Assembly: GCA_964630265.1 (NCBI GenBank)
Contig: CAZVRW010000074.1
Coordinates: 1 to 14,643, forward strand
DNA: 14,643 bases
Direction: 5' to 3'
DNA from: CAZBWP01 sp964630265
GTDB taxonomy: Bacteria; Pseudomonadota; Alphaproteobacteria; Rhodospirillales; Defluviicoccaceae
In this document: one piece after another, positions 1-6,414 of the stretch
How positions within the stretch are numbered: position 1 is the first letter of the stretch
Layout of the letters: each line of letters opens with the position of its first letter
Program-made: the position numbers and the translations under genes
Notes under the pieces: generated by a model
Databases searched by the model: none
What the model saw: only the letters and a program-made list of their open reading frames with translations
Told to the model about the DNA's origin: nothing

Positions 1-53
1 ATCGTGCCGACGTTGCAATGCGGCTTCGTCCGCTCAAATTTCGCCTTCGCCAT
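1..53 (-). CDS. tuf: Elongation factor Tu, N-terminal fragment (cut by window start)
   Basis: Read on the minus strand from the ATG at 53, the 17 complete codons give MAKAKFERTKPHCNVGT, the beginning of EF-Tu just before the GTP-binding P-loop. EF-Tu carries aminoacyl-tRNA to the ribosome as a GTPase in the cytosol. The Cys after PH (Val in E. coli) is common in alphaproteobacterial EF-Tu. An A/G-rich stretch (GAAAGAAGCG) about 5 bases before the ATG is a plausible ribosome site. Upstream on the same strand lie tRNA-Gly and tRNA-Tyr, the known tufB-type arrangement in which tRNAs and tuf are co-transcribed. The rest of the gene is outside the window. The identity is secure because of the exact N-terminal match and the tRNA context. 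Confidence 0.93.
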   Translation of the reverse strand, partial: MAKAKFERTKPHCNVGT

Positions 54-176
54 GACTTTCGCTTCTTTCACATCCCCTGACCGCGCGGCCTGCCCGCGCG
101 AACCTTGCTGCATCGGTCGATCCGGAGGTCCGTCCCCGAAAGAACAGTCCCAAAGGAATGTCCTCGAAGACGGCTC

Positions 177-285
177 CCCCACGGGCGTCTATCCCCACGG
201 GCGTCTATCCCCACGGGCGTCTATCCCCACGGGCGTCTATCCCCACGGGCGCCTCCCCCACGGGCGCCTCCCCCACGGGCGCCTC
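177..285. repeat. Tandem repeat, 4 x 16 bp plus 3 x 15 bp, in the tRNA-Gly to tuf spacer
   Basis: Four exact copies of ccccacgggcgtctat (177-240) are followed by three exact copies of ccccacgggcgcctc (241-285). The two unit types share the first 11 bases, so one derives from the other. The array starts 5 bp from the CCA end of tRNA-Gly and fills the spacer towards tuf, so it would be transcribed in the tRNA-tuf precursor. There are no spacers between units, so it is a minisatellite and not a CRISPR array. It translates to a low-complexity peptide in every frame, none of which looks like a protein. Confidence 0.97.
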
Positions 286-290
286 CGTGG

Positions 291-364
291 TGGAGCGGGT
301 GATGGGAATCGAACCCACGCGACCAGCTTGGAAGGCTGGGGCTCTACCACTGAGCTACACCCGC
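291..364 (-). tRNA. tRNA-Gly (anticodon TCC)
   Basis: On the minus strand the 74-base cloverleaf runs from GCGGGTG to CACCCGC-T-CCA. It has D-arm GCTC/GAGC, anticodon loop CTTCCAA (anticodon TCC) and the T-loop GGTTCGATTCC. CCA is encoded. It is the second tRNA of the tRNA-Tyr/tRNA-Gly/tuf unit, 34 bases after tRNA-Tyr. Confidence 0.97.
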
Positions 365-398
365 AGAGCCGGAACGGCGGCCCTCCCGCCCACGGACT

Positions 399-484
399 TG
401 GTGGAGGGGGTTGGATTCGAACCAACGTAGGCGTACGCCAACGGGTTTACAGCCCGTCCCCTTTAGCCACTCGGGCACCCCTCC
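399..484 (-). tRNA. tRNA-Tyr (anticodon GTA)
   Basis: On the minus strand an 86-base class II tRNA starts GGAGGGG and ends CCCCTCC-A-CCA. It has anticodon loop CTGTAAA (anticodon GTA), a long variable arm as expected for bacterial tRNA-Tyr, and a T-loop of GGTTCGAATCC. CCA is encoded. It is the first gene of the tRNA-tuf unit and lies about 40 bases downstream of the predicted transcription start. Confidence 0.97.
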
Positions 485-530
485 GGCGTGTCGACGTCGA
501 CGCCGAGGAGCCGGCGCGACGCGGCTGGTC

Positions 531-558
531 ACTATGTCGTTTTACCGCGCGTTGTCAA
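531..558 (-). promoter_or_regulatory. Sigma-70-type promoter of the tRNA-Tyr/tRNA-Gly/tuf unit
   Basis: On the minus strand a perfect -35 TTGACA (553-558) is followed by a 16-bp spacer and a -10 CATAGT (531-536). The predicted start near 524 leaves a leader of about 40 nt before tRNA-Tyr. The bases after the -10 are GC-rich, as is usual for stable-RNA promoters under stringent control (regulation is inference). The hexamers and spacing are read directly. Confidence 0.72.
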
Positions 559-567
559 CGACGGAAC

Positions 568-584
568 TGGACCGAACGGGTCCA
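568..584. other. Small inverted repeat upstream of rlmB
   Basis: TGGACC and GGTCCA (6-bp arms) flank a 5-base loop between the divergent tRNA promoter and the rlmB start. It could be a weak hairpin or a protein-binding site. I see no convincing plus-strand promoter for rlmB in this stretch. Confidence 0.3.
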
Positions 585-633
585 ACAACGGCTTCTGCAC
601 AAGCGACCGTTGCGGGTGTACGATCGTCGGCCG

Positions 634-1437
634 ATGAAAAGACCCGTCCCCCACCACAAGGAGCCGGCGGCACAGCCGTCGCCACCCGGCTCGCGCCACG
701 GCCGCGATCGCGCCGCCGGCTTCTGGATCTACGGCAGTCACGCGGTGCTGGCCGCCGTCGCCAATCCCAGGCGCCGCTGCCGCCGCCTGCTCGCGGTGGC
801 CGAGGCCGCCCGGCTGCTCGATGCCCGCGGCCGCGCCGGCGGCGCCGCCCACCCGACCTTGGAAATTGTCGGCCGGCGGATCCTGGATGAGATCGTCGGC
901 GCCGACGCGCGCCACCAGGGAGTCGCCGTGCTGGTCGAGCCGCTGCCGGCAACGCCGCTGGAGGCGGTCCTCACCTCAGGACCGTCGGGGCCCCTCGTCG
1001 TCCTCGACCAGGTCACCGACCCCCGCAACGTCGGCGCCGTGCTGCGTGCCGCCGCCGCGTTCTCGGCGGCGGCGGTGGCCGTGCAGGATCGGCACGCGCC
1101 GGCGGAGACCGGGGCGATGGCCAAGGCGGCGTCGGGCGCGCTGGAAACCGTGCCGCTGGTCCGGGTCGTCAACATCGCGCGCACCCTGCGGGCGCTGCAG
1201 GATGCCGGCCTCCGCGCCATCGGCTTCACCGCCGATGCACCGCAGGCGCTGGCCGAGATCGACGCGGCACCACCGCTGGTGTTGGTCCTCGGCTCCGAGG
1301 GCGCGGGGCTCAGGCGGCTGGTGCGCGAGCAGTGCGACCTGCTCGCCCGCATCCCGATCGCCCCGGCGGTCGAGAGCCTCAATGTCGCCACGGCCGCGGC
1401 GATCGCCCTTTATGCCTGTGCCAGCCATCGGGCCTGA
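634..1437 (+). CDS. rlmB: RlmB/TrmH-family 23S rRNA (guanosine-2'-O-)-methyltransferase
   Basis: This is a 267-aa SpoU/TrmH-type (SPOUT) methyltransferase, which transfers methyl from S-adenosylmethionine to a ribose 2'-O; RlmB acts on G2251 of 23S rRNA. Residues about 28-105 form the N-terminal substrate-binding domain (FWIYGSHAVLAAV...). Motif 1 is DPRNVGAVLRAAAAF (129-143, Arg138), motif 2 is LGSEGAGLRRL (219-229) and motif 3 is SLNVATAAAIALY (248-260), together forming the knotted SAM site. The open frame extends far upstream through the tRNAs and repeat, so I chose the ATG at 634, just before a basic, disordered N-terminus. A GTG at 616 is an alternative, and neither has a strong Shine-Dalgarno. 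The gene is divergent from the tRNA-tuf unit. The exact rRNA target is inferred; a tRNA-targeting paralogue is less likely given the two-domain layout. Confidence 0.88.
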   Translation: MKRPVPHHKEPAAQPSPPGSRHGRDRAAGFWIYGSHAVLAAVANPRRRCRRLLAVAEAARLLDARGRAGGAAHPTLEIVGRRILDEIVGADARHQGVAVLVEPLPATPLEAVLTSGPSGPLVVLDQVTDPRNVGAVLRAAAAFSAAAVAVQDRHAPAETGAMAKAASGALETVPLVRVVNIARTLRALQDAGLRAIGFTADAPQALAEIDAAPPLVLVLGSEGAGLRRLVREQCDLLARIPIAPAVESLNVATAAAIALYACASHRA

Positions 1438-1446
1438 TCGATGGGG

Positions 1447-1485
1447 CTGATCACCGGGCCTGATCACCGGGCCTGATCACCGGGC
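1447..1485. repeat. 13-bp tandem repeat, 3 copies, between rlmB and glgX
   Basis: Three exact copies of ctgatcaccgggc lie in the 88-bp gap between the convergent rlmB and glgX stops, followed by a degenerate fourth (cagctgaccacc). Each unit holds the palindrome TGATCA. I see no hairpin with a T-run here, so it is not a standard terminator. Confidence 0.9.
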
Positions 1486-1525
1486 CAGCTGACCACCGGA
1501 CTTGCTCGGCGGCGCACTCACGCCT

Positions 1526-3676
1526 TTACGCCGACGGCGCGACGCGCACCAGGACGACCACGGAGCGGGGCCGCACGGGATAGCCGGCGCCGTCCTCGAA
1601 CCGCTGATCGGCAGGGGCTTCCCCCGACATGTCGAGCGGTGCCGCCGCGTCGGTGTCGATGATCCGCCGCCAGTGGCCGCCATCGGCGAGGCTAGGCAGG
1701 GACCAGTCCACCGGCTCCGGATCGGCGTGCAGGACGACAAAGAAGGTGTCGTCGGGCTGCGGCTCGCCGCGGCTGGTCAGGTGGTATTCGCCGGCCTCGC
1801 CGTGGATCAGCACGCCGATCGAGCGGGCCTCCGCATCGTCCCAGTCCTCCTCCGCCATCTCGCTGCCGTCGGACCTGTGCCAGACGATGTCCTGCACGTC
1901 GGTGCCGCGGATCGCCGCTGCATGAAAGAAGTGGCTGCGGTGGAAAACGATGTGCTCCCGGCGCAGGCGGATGACGCCCTGGACGAACTCGAAGAAGGCG
2001 CGCTGTTCCGGATCCTCGAGCAGCGACCAGTCGAGCCAGCTGATCTCGTTGTCCTGACAGTAGGCGTTGTTGTTCCCGCTCTGGGTCTGCCCGAACTCGT
2101 CGCCCGCCAGCAGCATCGGCAGGCCCTGCGAGAGCAGCAGGGTGACCAGCAGGTTGCGGCGCTGCTTGCGACGCAGGGCCAGGATGTCCGGGTCGTCTGT
2201 CGGTCCCTCGACGCCGCAGTTCCAACTGGCGTTGTGGCTGTGGCCGTCGCGATTTTCTTCCTTGTTGGCTTCGTTGTGCTTGTTGTTGTAGCTGACCAGA
2301 TCGGCGAGGCAGAAGCCGTCGTGCGCCGTGATGAAATTGACCGAGGCCCATGGCCGCCGGCCATGGCTCTCGAACAGATCGCTGGAGCCGGTGACGCGGG
2401 TGGCGAGATCGCCGATCAGGCCGCCGTCGCCCTTCCAGAACGCCCGTACCGTATCGCGATACCGGTCGTTCCATTCCCCCCAGCCGGCGGGAAAGCCGCC
2501 CAGCCGGTAGCCGCCGTCACCGACGTCCCAGGGCTCGGCGATCAGCTTCACGCGCGACAGCACCGGGTCCTGGCGCGCCGCGTCGAGGAAGCCGCTGTGC
2601 GGATCGAACGCGCCGGCGCCGTCGCGGGCCAGCGTCGTCGCCAAGTCGAAGCGGAAACCATCGACGCCCATCTGCTCGACCCAGTAGCGCAACGAGTCCA
2701 TGACCAATTGCAGGACGCGCGGATGGCGCAGGTCGAAGACATTGCCGCAACCGGTGAAGTCCACGTAATAGCGCTCGTTTCCGGGCACCAAGTGATAATA
2801 GGAACAATTGTCGACGCCGCGGAAGGATAGCGTCGGTCCCATCTGGTTGCCCTCGGCCGTGTGGTTGTAGACCACATCCAGAATCACCTCGATGCCGGCG
2901 TCGTGCAGTGCCCGCACGCAGCGGCGAAACGCACTGTGCCCGGAACGGCCGAGATAGCGCGGATCCGGCGCGAAGAAGCCGAGCGTGTTGTACCCCCAGT
3001 AGTTCCGAAGGCCGCCGTCGATCAGGAAGCGATCGTCGACGAACGCCTGGATGGGCAGCAGCTCCACCGCGGTGATGCCGAGCGCCCGCAAGTGGCGCAC
3101 GGCCGCGGGGTGACCGAGGCCGTCGAAGGTCCCGCGCAGCGGCTCCGGGATCTCGGGATGGCGGATGGTGAAGCCGCGCACGTGCAACTCGTAGATCAGG
3201 CTGCGATCCCATTCGGTGCGCGGCGCCCGGTCGGTGCCGCGGGTCGCCGCCGGATTGACGACTACGCATTTCGGCATGCGCGCGGCGCTGTCCCGGGTAT
3301 CGAAGCTGAGATCCTCCTCCGGGTCGCCGACCTTGTAGCCGAAGTGGACGTCGGACCAGCGCAGCCGGCCGCGCAGCGCCTTGGCATACGGATCGAGCAG
3401 GAGCTTGTTGGCATTGAAACGATGCCCGGCCTCGGGGGCGTAGGGGCCGTGCACCCGATAGCCGTAGCGCTGCCCCGGGCGGACATCCGGCAGATAGCCG
3501 TGCCAGATCTCGTCGCTGTATTCGGGCAGCGGGATCCGGTGCGTCTGCTTGCGCCCGGCACCGTCGAACAGGCACAGGTCGACCTGCTCGGCGTGCTCGG
3601 AAAACAGCGCGAAATTGACGCCCTTGCCGTCCCAGGTGGCGCCGAGGGGATAGGGCATTCCAGGCCAGACTCGCAT
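1526..3676 (-). CDS. glgX: Glycogen debranching enzyme GlgX (isoamylase-type, GH13)
   Basis: This 716-aa enzyme hydrolyses alpha-1,6 branches of glycogen limit dextrins left by phosphorylase. Residues about 8-100 are the N-terminal isoamylase/CBM48 domain (PLGATWDGKGVNFALFSEHA). The GH13 barrel follows, with ELHVRGFT (163-170), DVVYNHT (267-273), the nucleophile Asp344 in FRFDLA, the acid Glu381 in IAEPWD and Asp453 in HDGF. YNNKHNEANKEENRDG (463-478) and SQGLPMLLAGDE (516-527) are typical of GlgX. It is longer than E. coli GlgX (about 657 aa), as many proteobacterial homologues are. The start is the ATG at 3676, with GAGGAG about 11 bases upstream. No glgA, glgB, glgC or glgP adjoins, so it stands alone in this window. 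A possible general-stress (EcfG-type) promoter lies upstream. Confidence 0.96.
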   Translation of the reverse strand: MRVWPGMPYPLGATWDGKGVNFALFSEHAEQVDLCLFDGAGRKQTHRIPLPEYSDEIWHGYLPDVRPGQRYGYRVHGPYAPEAGHRFNANKLLLDPYAKALRGRLRWSDVHFGYKVGDPEEDLSFDTRDSAARMPKCVVVNPAATRGTDRAPRTEWDRSLIYELHVRGFTIRHPEIPEPLRGTFDGLGHPAAVRHLRALGITAVELLPIQAFVDDRFLIDGGLRNYWGYNTLGFFAPDPRYLGRSGHSAFRRCVRALHDAGIEVILDVVYNHTAEGNQMGPTLSFRGVDNCSYYHLVPGNERYYVDFTGCGNVFDLRHPRVLQLVMDSLRYWVEQMGVDGFRFDLATTLARDGAGAFDPHSGFLDAARQDPVLSRVKLIAEPWDVGDGGYRLGGFPAGWGEWNDRYRDTVRAFWKGDGGLIGDLATRVTGSSDLFESHGRRPWASVNFITAHDGFCLADLVSYNNKHNEANKEENRDGHSHNASWNCGVEGPTDDPDILALRRKQRRNLLVTLLLSQGLPMLLAGDEFGQTQSGNNNAYCQDNEISWLDWSLLEDPEQRAFFEFVQGVIRLRREHIVFHRSHFFHAAAIRGTDVQDIVWHRSDGSEMAEEDWDDAEARSIGVLIHGEAGEYHLTSRGEPQPDDTFFVVLHADPEPVDWSLPSLADGGHWRRIIDTDAAAPLDMSGEAPADQRFEDGAGYPVRPRSVVVLVRVAPSA

Positions 3677-3722
3677 GCGGCGACGACTCCTCGGTCGAAG
3701 GGTGGGGGAAGGTAGGCGGTGC

Positions 3723-3747
3723 GACGTCCGCCGATCCTCCCCGTTCC
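3723..3747 (-). promoter_or_regulatory. Candidate EcfG-type (general stress) promoter of glgX
   Basis: On the minus strand GGAAC (3743-3747) is followed after 16 bp by CGTC (3723-3726), about 46 bp before the glgX ATG. The known alphaproteobacterial EcfG consensus is GGAAC-N16/17-CGTT, so the -35 is perfect and the -10 matches 3 of 4. Such short motifs arise by chance in GC-rich DNA. Confidence 0.35.
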
Positions 3748-3960
3748 AGACCGCCGTCGCAAGTCAGTTTGTCGTTGATCTCGCCTGCATCCCGGCACGC
3801 AAGGACCGCCGCTTCGGAATGCGCGCAAACCAAACACGTCTCGATTCTGGACGGGTTCGACCGCATATCGGCGCACGGGCCCGCGGGAGCTCACGGCCGC
3901 CGCCTCCGCTCGCCGAGATTCGAGCCACGGATCCCAAGGTCCCCGCAAGCATCCCCTTAA

Positions 3961-3976
3961 GGCCCCCCAAGGGGCC
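3961..3976. terminator. GC hairpin downstream of the cupin gene (possible terminator)
   Basis: GGCCCC and GGGGCC arms (6 bp, 4-base loop) form a strong hairpin 130 bp past the cupin stop on the minus strand. The TTAAGG that follows is not a T-run, so if it terminates it is not a classic intrinsic site. Confidence 0.3.
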
Positions 3977-4105
3977 CGTGCAGCGGCACATTCGGCCTGA
4001 GGGTTGAACGCGCCACCTCACGGGAAGCGTCTCCTCCGGCGGTTTCCCCAAGGCCCGCCGAGCGGCATCACGGTCGATGGGAAACGAGACGGACCTTGCG
4101 CGGTG

Positions 4106-4606
4106 TCAGCTCCGCGGATCGTTGGCAGGGTCGATATACCGGATGCCCCAAGGACCGGTTCCGTGCAGCTGGATCACCGTATCCTCCTCGGTGTAGCCGT
4201 ACATCGGCTCGCCCGGCGCCATGATGGCGACGCCACCGGACGGCAGTTCCCGCGTTTTTTCACGGTCGAATGTCTCCCCATGCGCGAAGTGCAGGGTTCC
4301 CGAAAGGACCGTCACCCGCTCGTATTCCGGGTGGACATGGGGCTCGATCCGATAGCCGGCCGGCAGCTTCAGTCGGAACGTGAACGGCTCGGCCGCCGAC
4401 AATTTGCCTTCGATCACCGCGATCTGAGCCGGCGCAGCCATCGATTTGATGTCCATCCACTCCAGCTGAGCGGGCTCGAGCATGATGGACCCGTCGCCCC
4501 GATAAGGCACATCTGCCGCTGCGGTGGCTACCACGGAAAGACCCAGGGCAACTGCGACGGCGGTGGTCAGGATCTCGGGCTTCGTTCGGATAACAGGGGT
4601 GATCAT
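4106..4606 (-). CDS. Secreted single-domain cupin protein with altered metal site
   Basis: The product is 166 aa. Residues 1-31 look like a Sec signal peptide (hydrophobic stretch 14-29, cleavage near ATAAA-D), so the protein is probably periplasmic. Residues about 55-160 are one cupin barrel. Motif 1 fits the consensus G-x5-H-x-H-x3-E-x6-G exactly (GYRIEPHVHPEYERVTVLSG, ligands His90, His92 and Glu96). In motif 2 (APGEPMYGYT, 130-139) the usual PxGxPH has Met135 where the fourth ligand His is expected. The C-terminal IQLHGTGPW...YIDPANDPR tail is known from small secreted cupins of unknown function. The ATG at 4606 has a good AGGAGG 6 bases upstream; the frame extends further up but without a signal peptide or ribosome site. 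The substrate is unknown. Confidence 0.85.
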   Translation of the reverse strand: MITPVIRTKPEILTTAVAVALGLSVVATAAADVPYRGDGSIMLEPAQLEWMDIKSMAAPAQIAVIEGKLSAAEPFTFRLKLPAGYRIEPHVHPEYERVTVLSGTLHFAHGETFDREKTRELPSGGVAIMAPGEPMYGYTEEDTVIQLHGTGPWGIRYIDPANDPRS

Positions 4607-4628
4607 GGCTGTTCCTCCTGGTCTCGGG

Positions 4629-4650
4629 GCCGCGTCGTTTACGGCGCGGC
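4629..4650. promoter_or_regulatory. Near-palindrome just upstream of the cupin start
   Basis: GCCGCG and CGCGGC, with a further CG/CG step inside, flank a short AT-rich centre (tttac) and end 22 bp before the cupin ATG. It could be an operator or a leader hairpin that affects access to the ribosome site. No regulator gene adjoins. Confidence 0.35.
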
Positions 4651-4662
4651 TGCTCGCAAGGG

Positions 4663-4709
4663 GGCCTCGGACGTGATCACACCGACCCGCGGAAGCACGC
4701 GCCGAGGCC
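4663..4709. other. 8-bp inverted repeat in the cupin upstream region
   Basis: GGCCTCGG (4663-4670) and CCGAGGCC (4702-4709) are exact inverted copies 31 bp apart in the 238-bp spacer between the kelch-type and cupin genes. They could be paired operator half-sites or a long stem. Function unknown. Confidence 0.35.
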
Positions 4710-4844
4710 CTCTCGCCGTCCACCGAGTCACGTCGGGGCGATGATCGTGTGGTGCAAGCGGCGATACGCCCGTGAGGGGGTGACGAGCGGATGAAGTCCC
4801 GCGTCACCGCCGGTTGCCTGCCGCGTCGGCTCCGGTGTGCCGGT

Positions 4845-6179
4845 TTAACGGTACCGGTAGGCCAGGACGGTGCCGTCGTCGTCGCTGTCGCCCGCGACAT
4901 GGAAGACGTGCACATTCAGGGCCGGGTCGTAGAAGCCGTTGGCCGGCTTGAAATACGGTCTGTCGGGCCACCCCGGCGGTAGGCCCCGCAGCAACACCGA
5001 CCAGGCGTTCTCGGCGATGTCGTAGAGGAAAACGCCGCGATGATCGCCGCCGTGCCGGACCAGCAGGACGGCGTCGTTGGCCAGATCGCAGAGCATCACC
5101 GCATGGTTGGTGCCGAACGAGGTGCCGACGGCATAGCCGGTCGGGCGCGGATCCACCCAGGCGTTGGTGGCCAGATCGTAGATCCAGAGCCCGTTGGGCG
5201 CGGGCGCTTCCGGGTAGCTGCCGCCGCCCAGGTAGATGCGGTCACGCTTCGGGTCATGGCACGACGTCGCATCGATGCCGAACGGCGGCGGTGGCCCGCT
5301 CGGGGTTTCCCGCGTCCAGCGATTGTCGGCGGGATCGTAGAACCAGATTTCCTGCTTGTGGCGCAGGAAGTAACGGTCCTGCGCGGGGATCACGTGCAAG
5401 GTTTGGCCGAACCAGGGCTGCGGCGAGGGCGAGGGCGTGCGAAAGCGCAGCCACGCGGCGCGATCGACGTCGTAGAACCAGGGGCTGGCGAAGCCGGTGT
5501 TGAGGCGCGCCGCTTGGGCCGCCGCAAAGGCGGCGACGCCGGGGAGCGCGGACTTCCAGTACACGCCGGGGTTGGGCATGCTGACGAACCGGCGGCGGCG
5601 GGCATCCCACGCCGTCATCTGATAACCATGGACGCTGGGCGCGATCGGCAGCAACGCGCCGTCGGGCCGCGCCAGAAAGCCGTCCGGATTCACCGTCAGG
5701 TCAGGCGGGTTGCGCGTGTCGGTGCCCGGGTGGACGGCGATCCAGCGATCCGCCATCAGGTCGTAGAACCACAGATCATCCATGTAGCGGCCGGTTCGGG
5801 GATCGACCCAGCCGTGCACGCCCTCGCCGTAGAGGAAGGCCCCGCCCAGTTCCGGGGCGTGCGCCATGGTCGCGGTCCAGGCGCGCCCGCGCGCCTTGCC
5901 CCAGGTCGGGTCCGGGCGCGGCGACCCCAGCTCGATCCAGGTGTCGGCGGGCAGCGCCATCAGGCGCGCCATGTGTGCACCGGGCAGCGACGGCAGCCCG
6001 GCCAGCGGCGTGCCCGCGTCGGCCGCGCCGCCGGGGCTCGGGCCCCATGGCATTGCCAAGCCGATGGCCAGCGCGGCGGCGCGGGTGAGCGCGCGGGCGC
6101 CCGGGGTGGTGCCGGTGACAGTGAGCGCGAGGGCTTCCGCGAGGGCACGGAACAGGCAACGGCAACAGCGGACGCGCAT
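4845..6179 (-). CDS. Secreted kelch-type beta-propeller protein, function unknown
   Basis: The product is 444 aa. The N-terminus is basic and Cys-rich (MRVRCCRC), with a hydrophobic, Ala-rich segment at about 28-55 that may be a signal or anchor. Five copies of [WF]-[FIL]-Y-D-x5-W are visible: WFYDLMADRW (137), WFYDVDRAAW (234), WFYDPADNRW (279), WIYDLATNAW (332) and FLYDIAENAW (384). Such blades are typical of kelch/galactose-oxidase central-domain propellers, which bind proteins or sugars. Lines such as DRIYLGGGSYPE fit the Gly-Gly part of a kelch blade. I see no catalytic Cys-Tyr pair that would make it an oxidase. The ATG at 6179 was chosen because the upstream part of the frame runs through the hairpin towards tRNA-Phe; its ribosome site (GGAGACGCTGCC) is modest. 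It lies downstream of tRNA-Phe and upstream of the cupin. Confidence 0.78.
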   Translation of the reverse strand: MRVRCCRCLFRALAEALALTVTGTTPGARALTRAAALAIGLAMPWGPSPGGAADAGTPLAGLPSLPGAHMARLMALPADTWIELGSPRPDPTWGKARGRAWTATMAHAPELGGAFLYGEGVHGWVDPRTGRYMDDLWFYDLMADRWIAVHPGTDTRNPPDLTVNPDGFLARPDGALLPIAPSVHGYQMTAWDARRRRFVSMPNPGVYWKSALPGVAAFAAAQAARLNTGFASPWFYDVDRAAWLRFRTPSPSPQPWFGQTLHVIPAQDRYFLRHKQEIWFYDPADNRWTRETPSGPPPPFGIDATSCHDPKRDRIYLGGGSYPEAPAPNGLWIYDLATNAWVDPRPTGYAVGTSFGTNHAVMLCDLANDAVLLVRHGGDHRGVFLYDIAENAWSVLLRGLPPGWPDRPYFKPANGFYDPALNVHVFHVAGDSDDDGTVLAYRYR

Positions 6180-6223
6180 GGCAGCGTCTCCGTCGACGGT
6201 GGAATAAAGTGTAGTTTCTATCC

Positions 6224-6260
6224 GGGGGCGCCCGACCGATCGAGCGACGATCGCGCCCCC
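6224..6260. terminator. Large two-part hairpin after tRNA-Phe (possible terminator)
   Basis: The outer arms GGGGGCG (6224-6230) and CGCCCCC (6254-6260) pair, with a one-sided 6-base bulge (6231-6236). Inside, CGATCG (6237-6242) and CGATCG (6248-6253) pair over the loop AGCGA. It lies 13 bp past the tRNA-Phe CCA and 45 bp before the kelch-type start. There is no T-run directly after, so it may terminate or process tRNA-Phe, or shape the leader of the next gene. Confidence 0.5.
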
Positions 6261-6272
6261 GCCCCGCTCAAA

Positions 6273-6348
6273 TGGTGCCCAGGGGCGGAATCGAACCACC
6301 GACACCGTGATTTTCAGTCACGTGCTCTACCAACTGAGCTACCTGGGC
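6273..6348 (-). tRNA. tRNA-Phe (anticodon GAA)
   Basis: On the minus strand the 76-base tRNA starts GCCCAGG and ends CCTGGGC-A-CCA. It has anticodon loop CTGAAAA (anticodon GAA), D-loop AGTTGGTA and a T-loop of GGTTCGATTCC. CCA is encoded. It follows yacG, a common alphaproteobacterial order. Confidence 0.97.
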
Positions 6349-6373
6349 GTCCGGCGTGTCGCCGAAACCAGGG

Positions 6374-6402
6374 CTTATACGGGTGAAGCCGCAACGTGTC
6401 CA
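6374..6402 (-). promoter_or_regulatory. Sigma-70-type promoter of tRNA-Phe
   Basis: On the minus strand -35 TGGACA (6397-6402) and -10 TATAAG (6374-6379) are separated by exactly 17 bp, each matching consensus at 5 of 6. The predicted start is about 20 bases before the tRNA. It lies just past the yacG stop, so tRNA-Phe need not depend on the upstream operon. Confidence 0.72.
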
Positions 6403-6414
6403 GCGGGTTGCGCG

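Larger units (their letters stand above)
3677..4105. other. 429-bp gene-free spacer between the cupin gene and glgX
   Basis: Open frames here have no recognisable domain, no good ribosome site and no secretion signal. The stretch holds the glgX leader with a candidate EcfG-type promoter (3723-3747) and a strong GC hairpin (3961-3976). Nothing else stands out. Confidence 0.6.

Noticed and set aside
177..285. Repeat array resembling a CRISPR
   Set aside because: Units are directly adjacent with no unique spacers, and no cas gene is present.
4..633. N-terminal extension of the rlmB frame (and a +2 frame ORF at 158-430)
   Set aside because: It runs through tuf, the minisatellite and both tRNA genes; the peptide is low-complexity repeat and antisense tRNA.
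1502..2830. Long plus-strand ORF of 442 codons
   Set aside because: It is antisense to glgX, whose GH13 motifs are unmistakable; long antisense frames are expected at this GC content.
3764..4051. Minus-strand 95-codon ORF in the glgX/cupin spacer
   Set aside because: No family resemblance, no good ribosome site, and biased composition; treated as non-coding.
5040..6386. Plus-strand ORF of 448 codons
   Set aside because: Antisense to the kelch-type gene and tRNA-Phe; Arg/Gly/Ala-rich without any motif.
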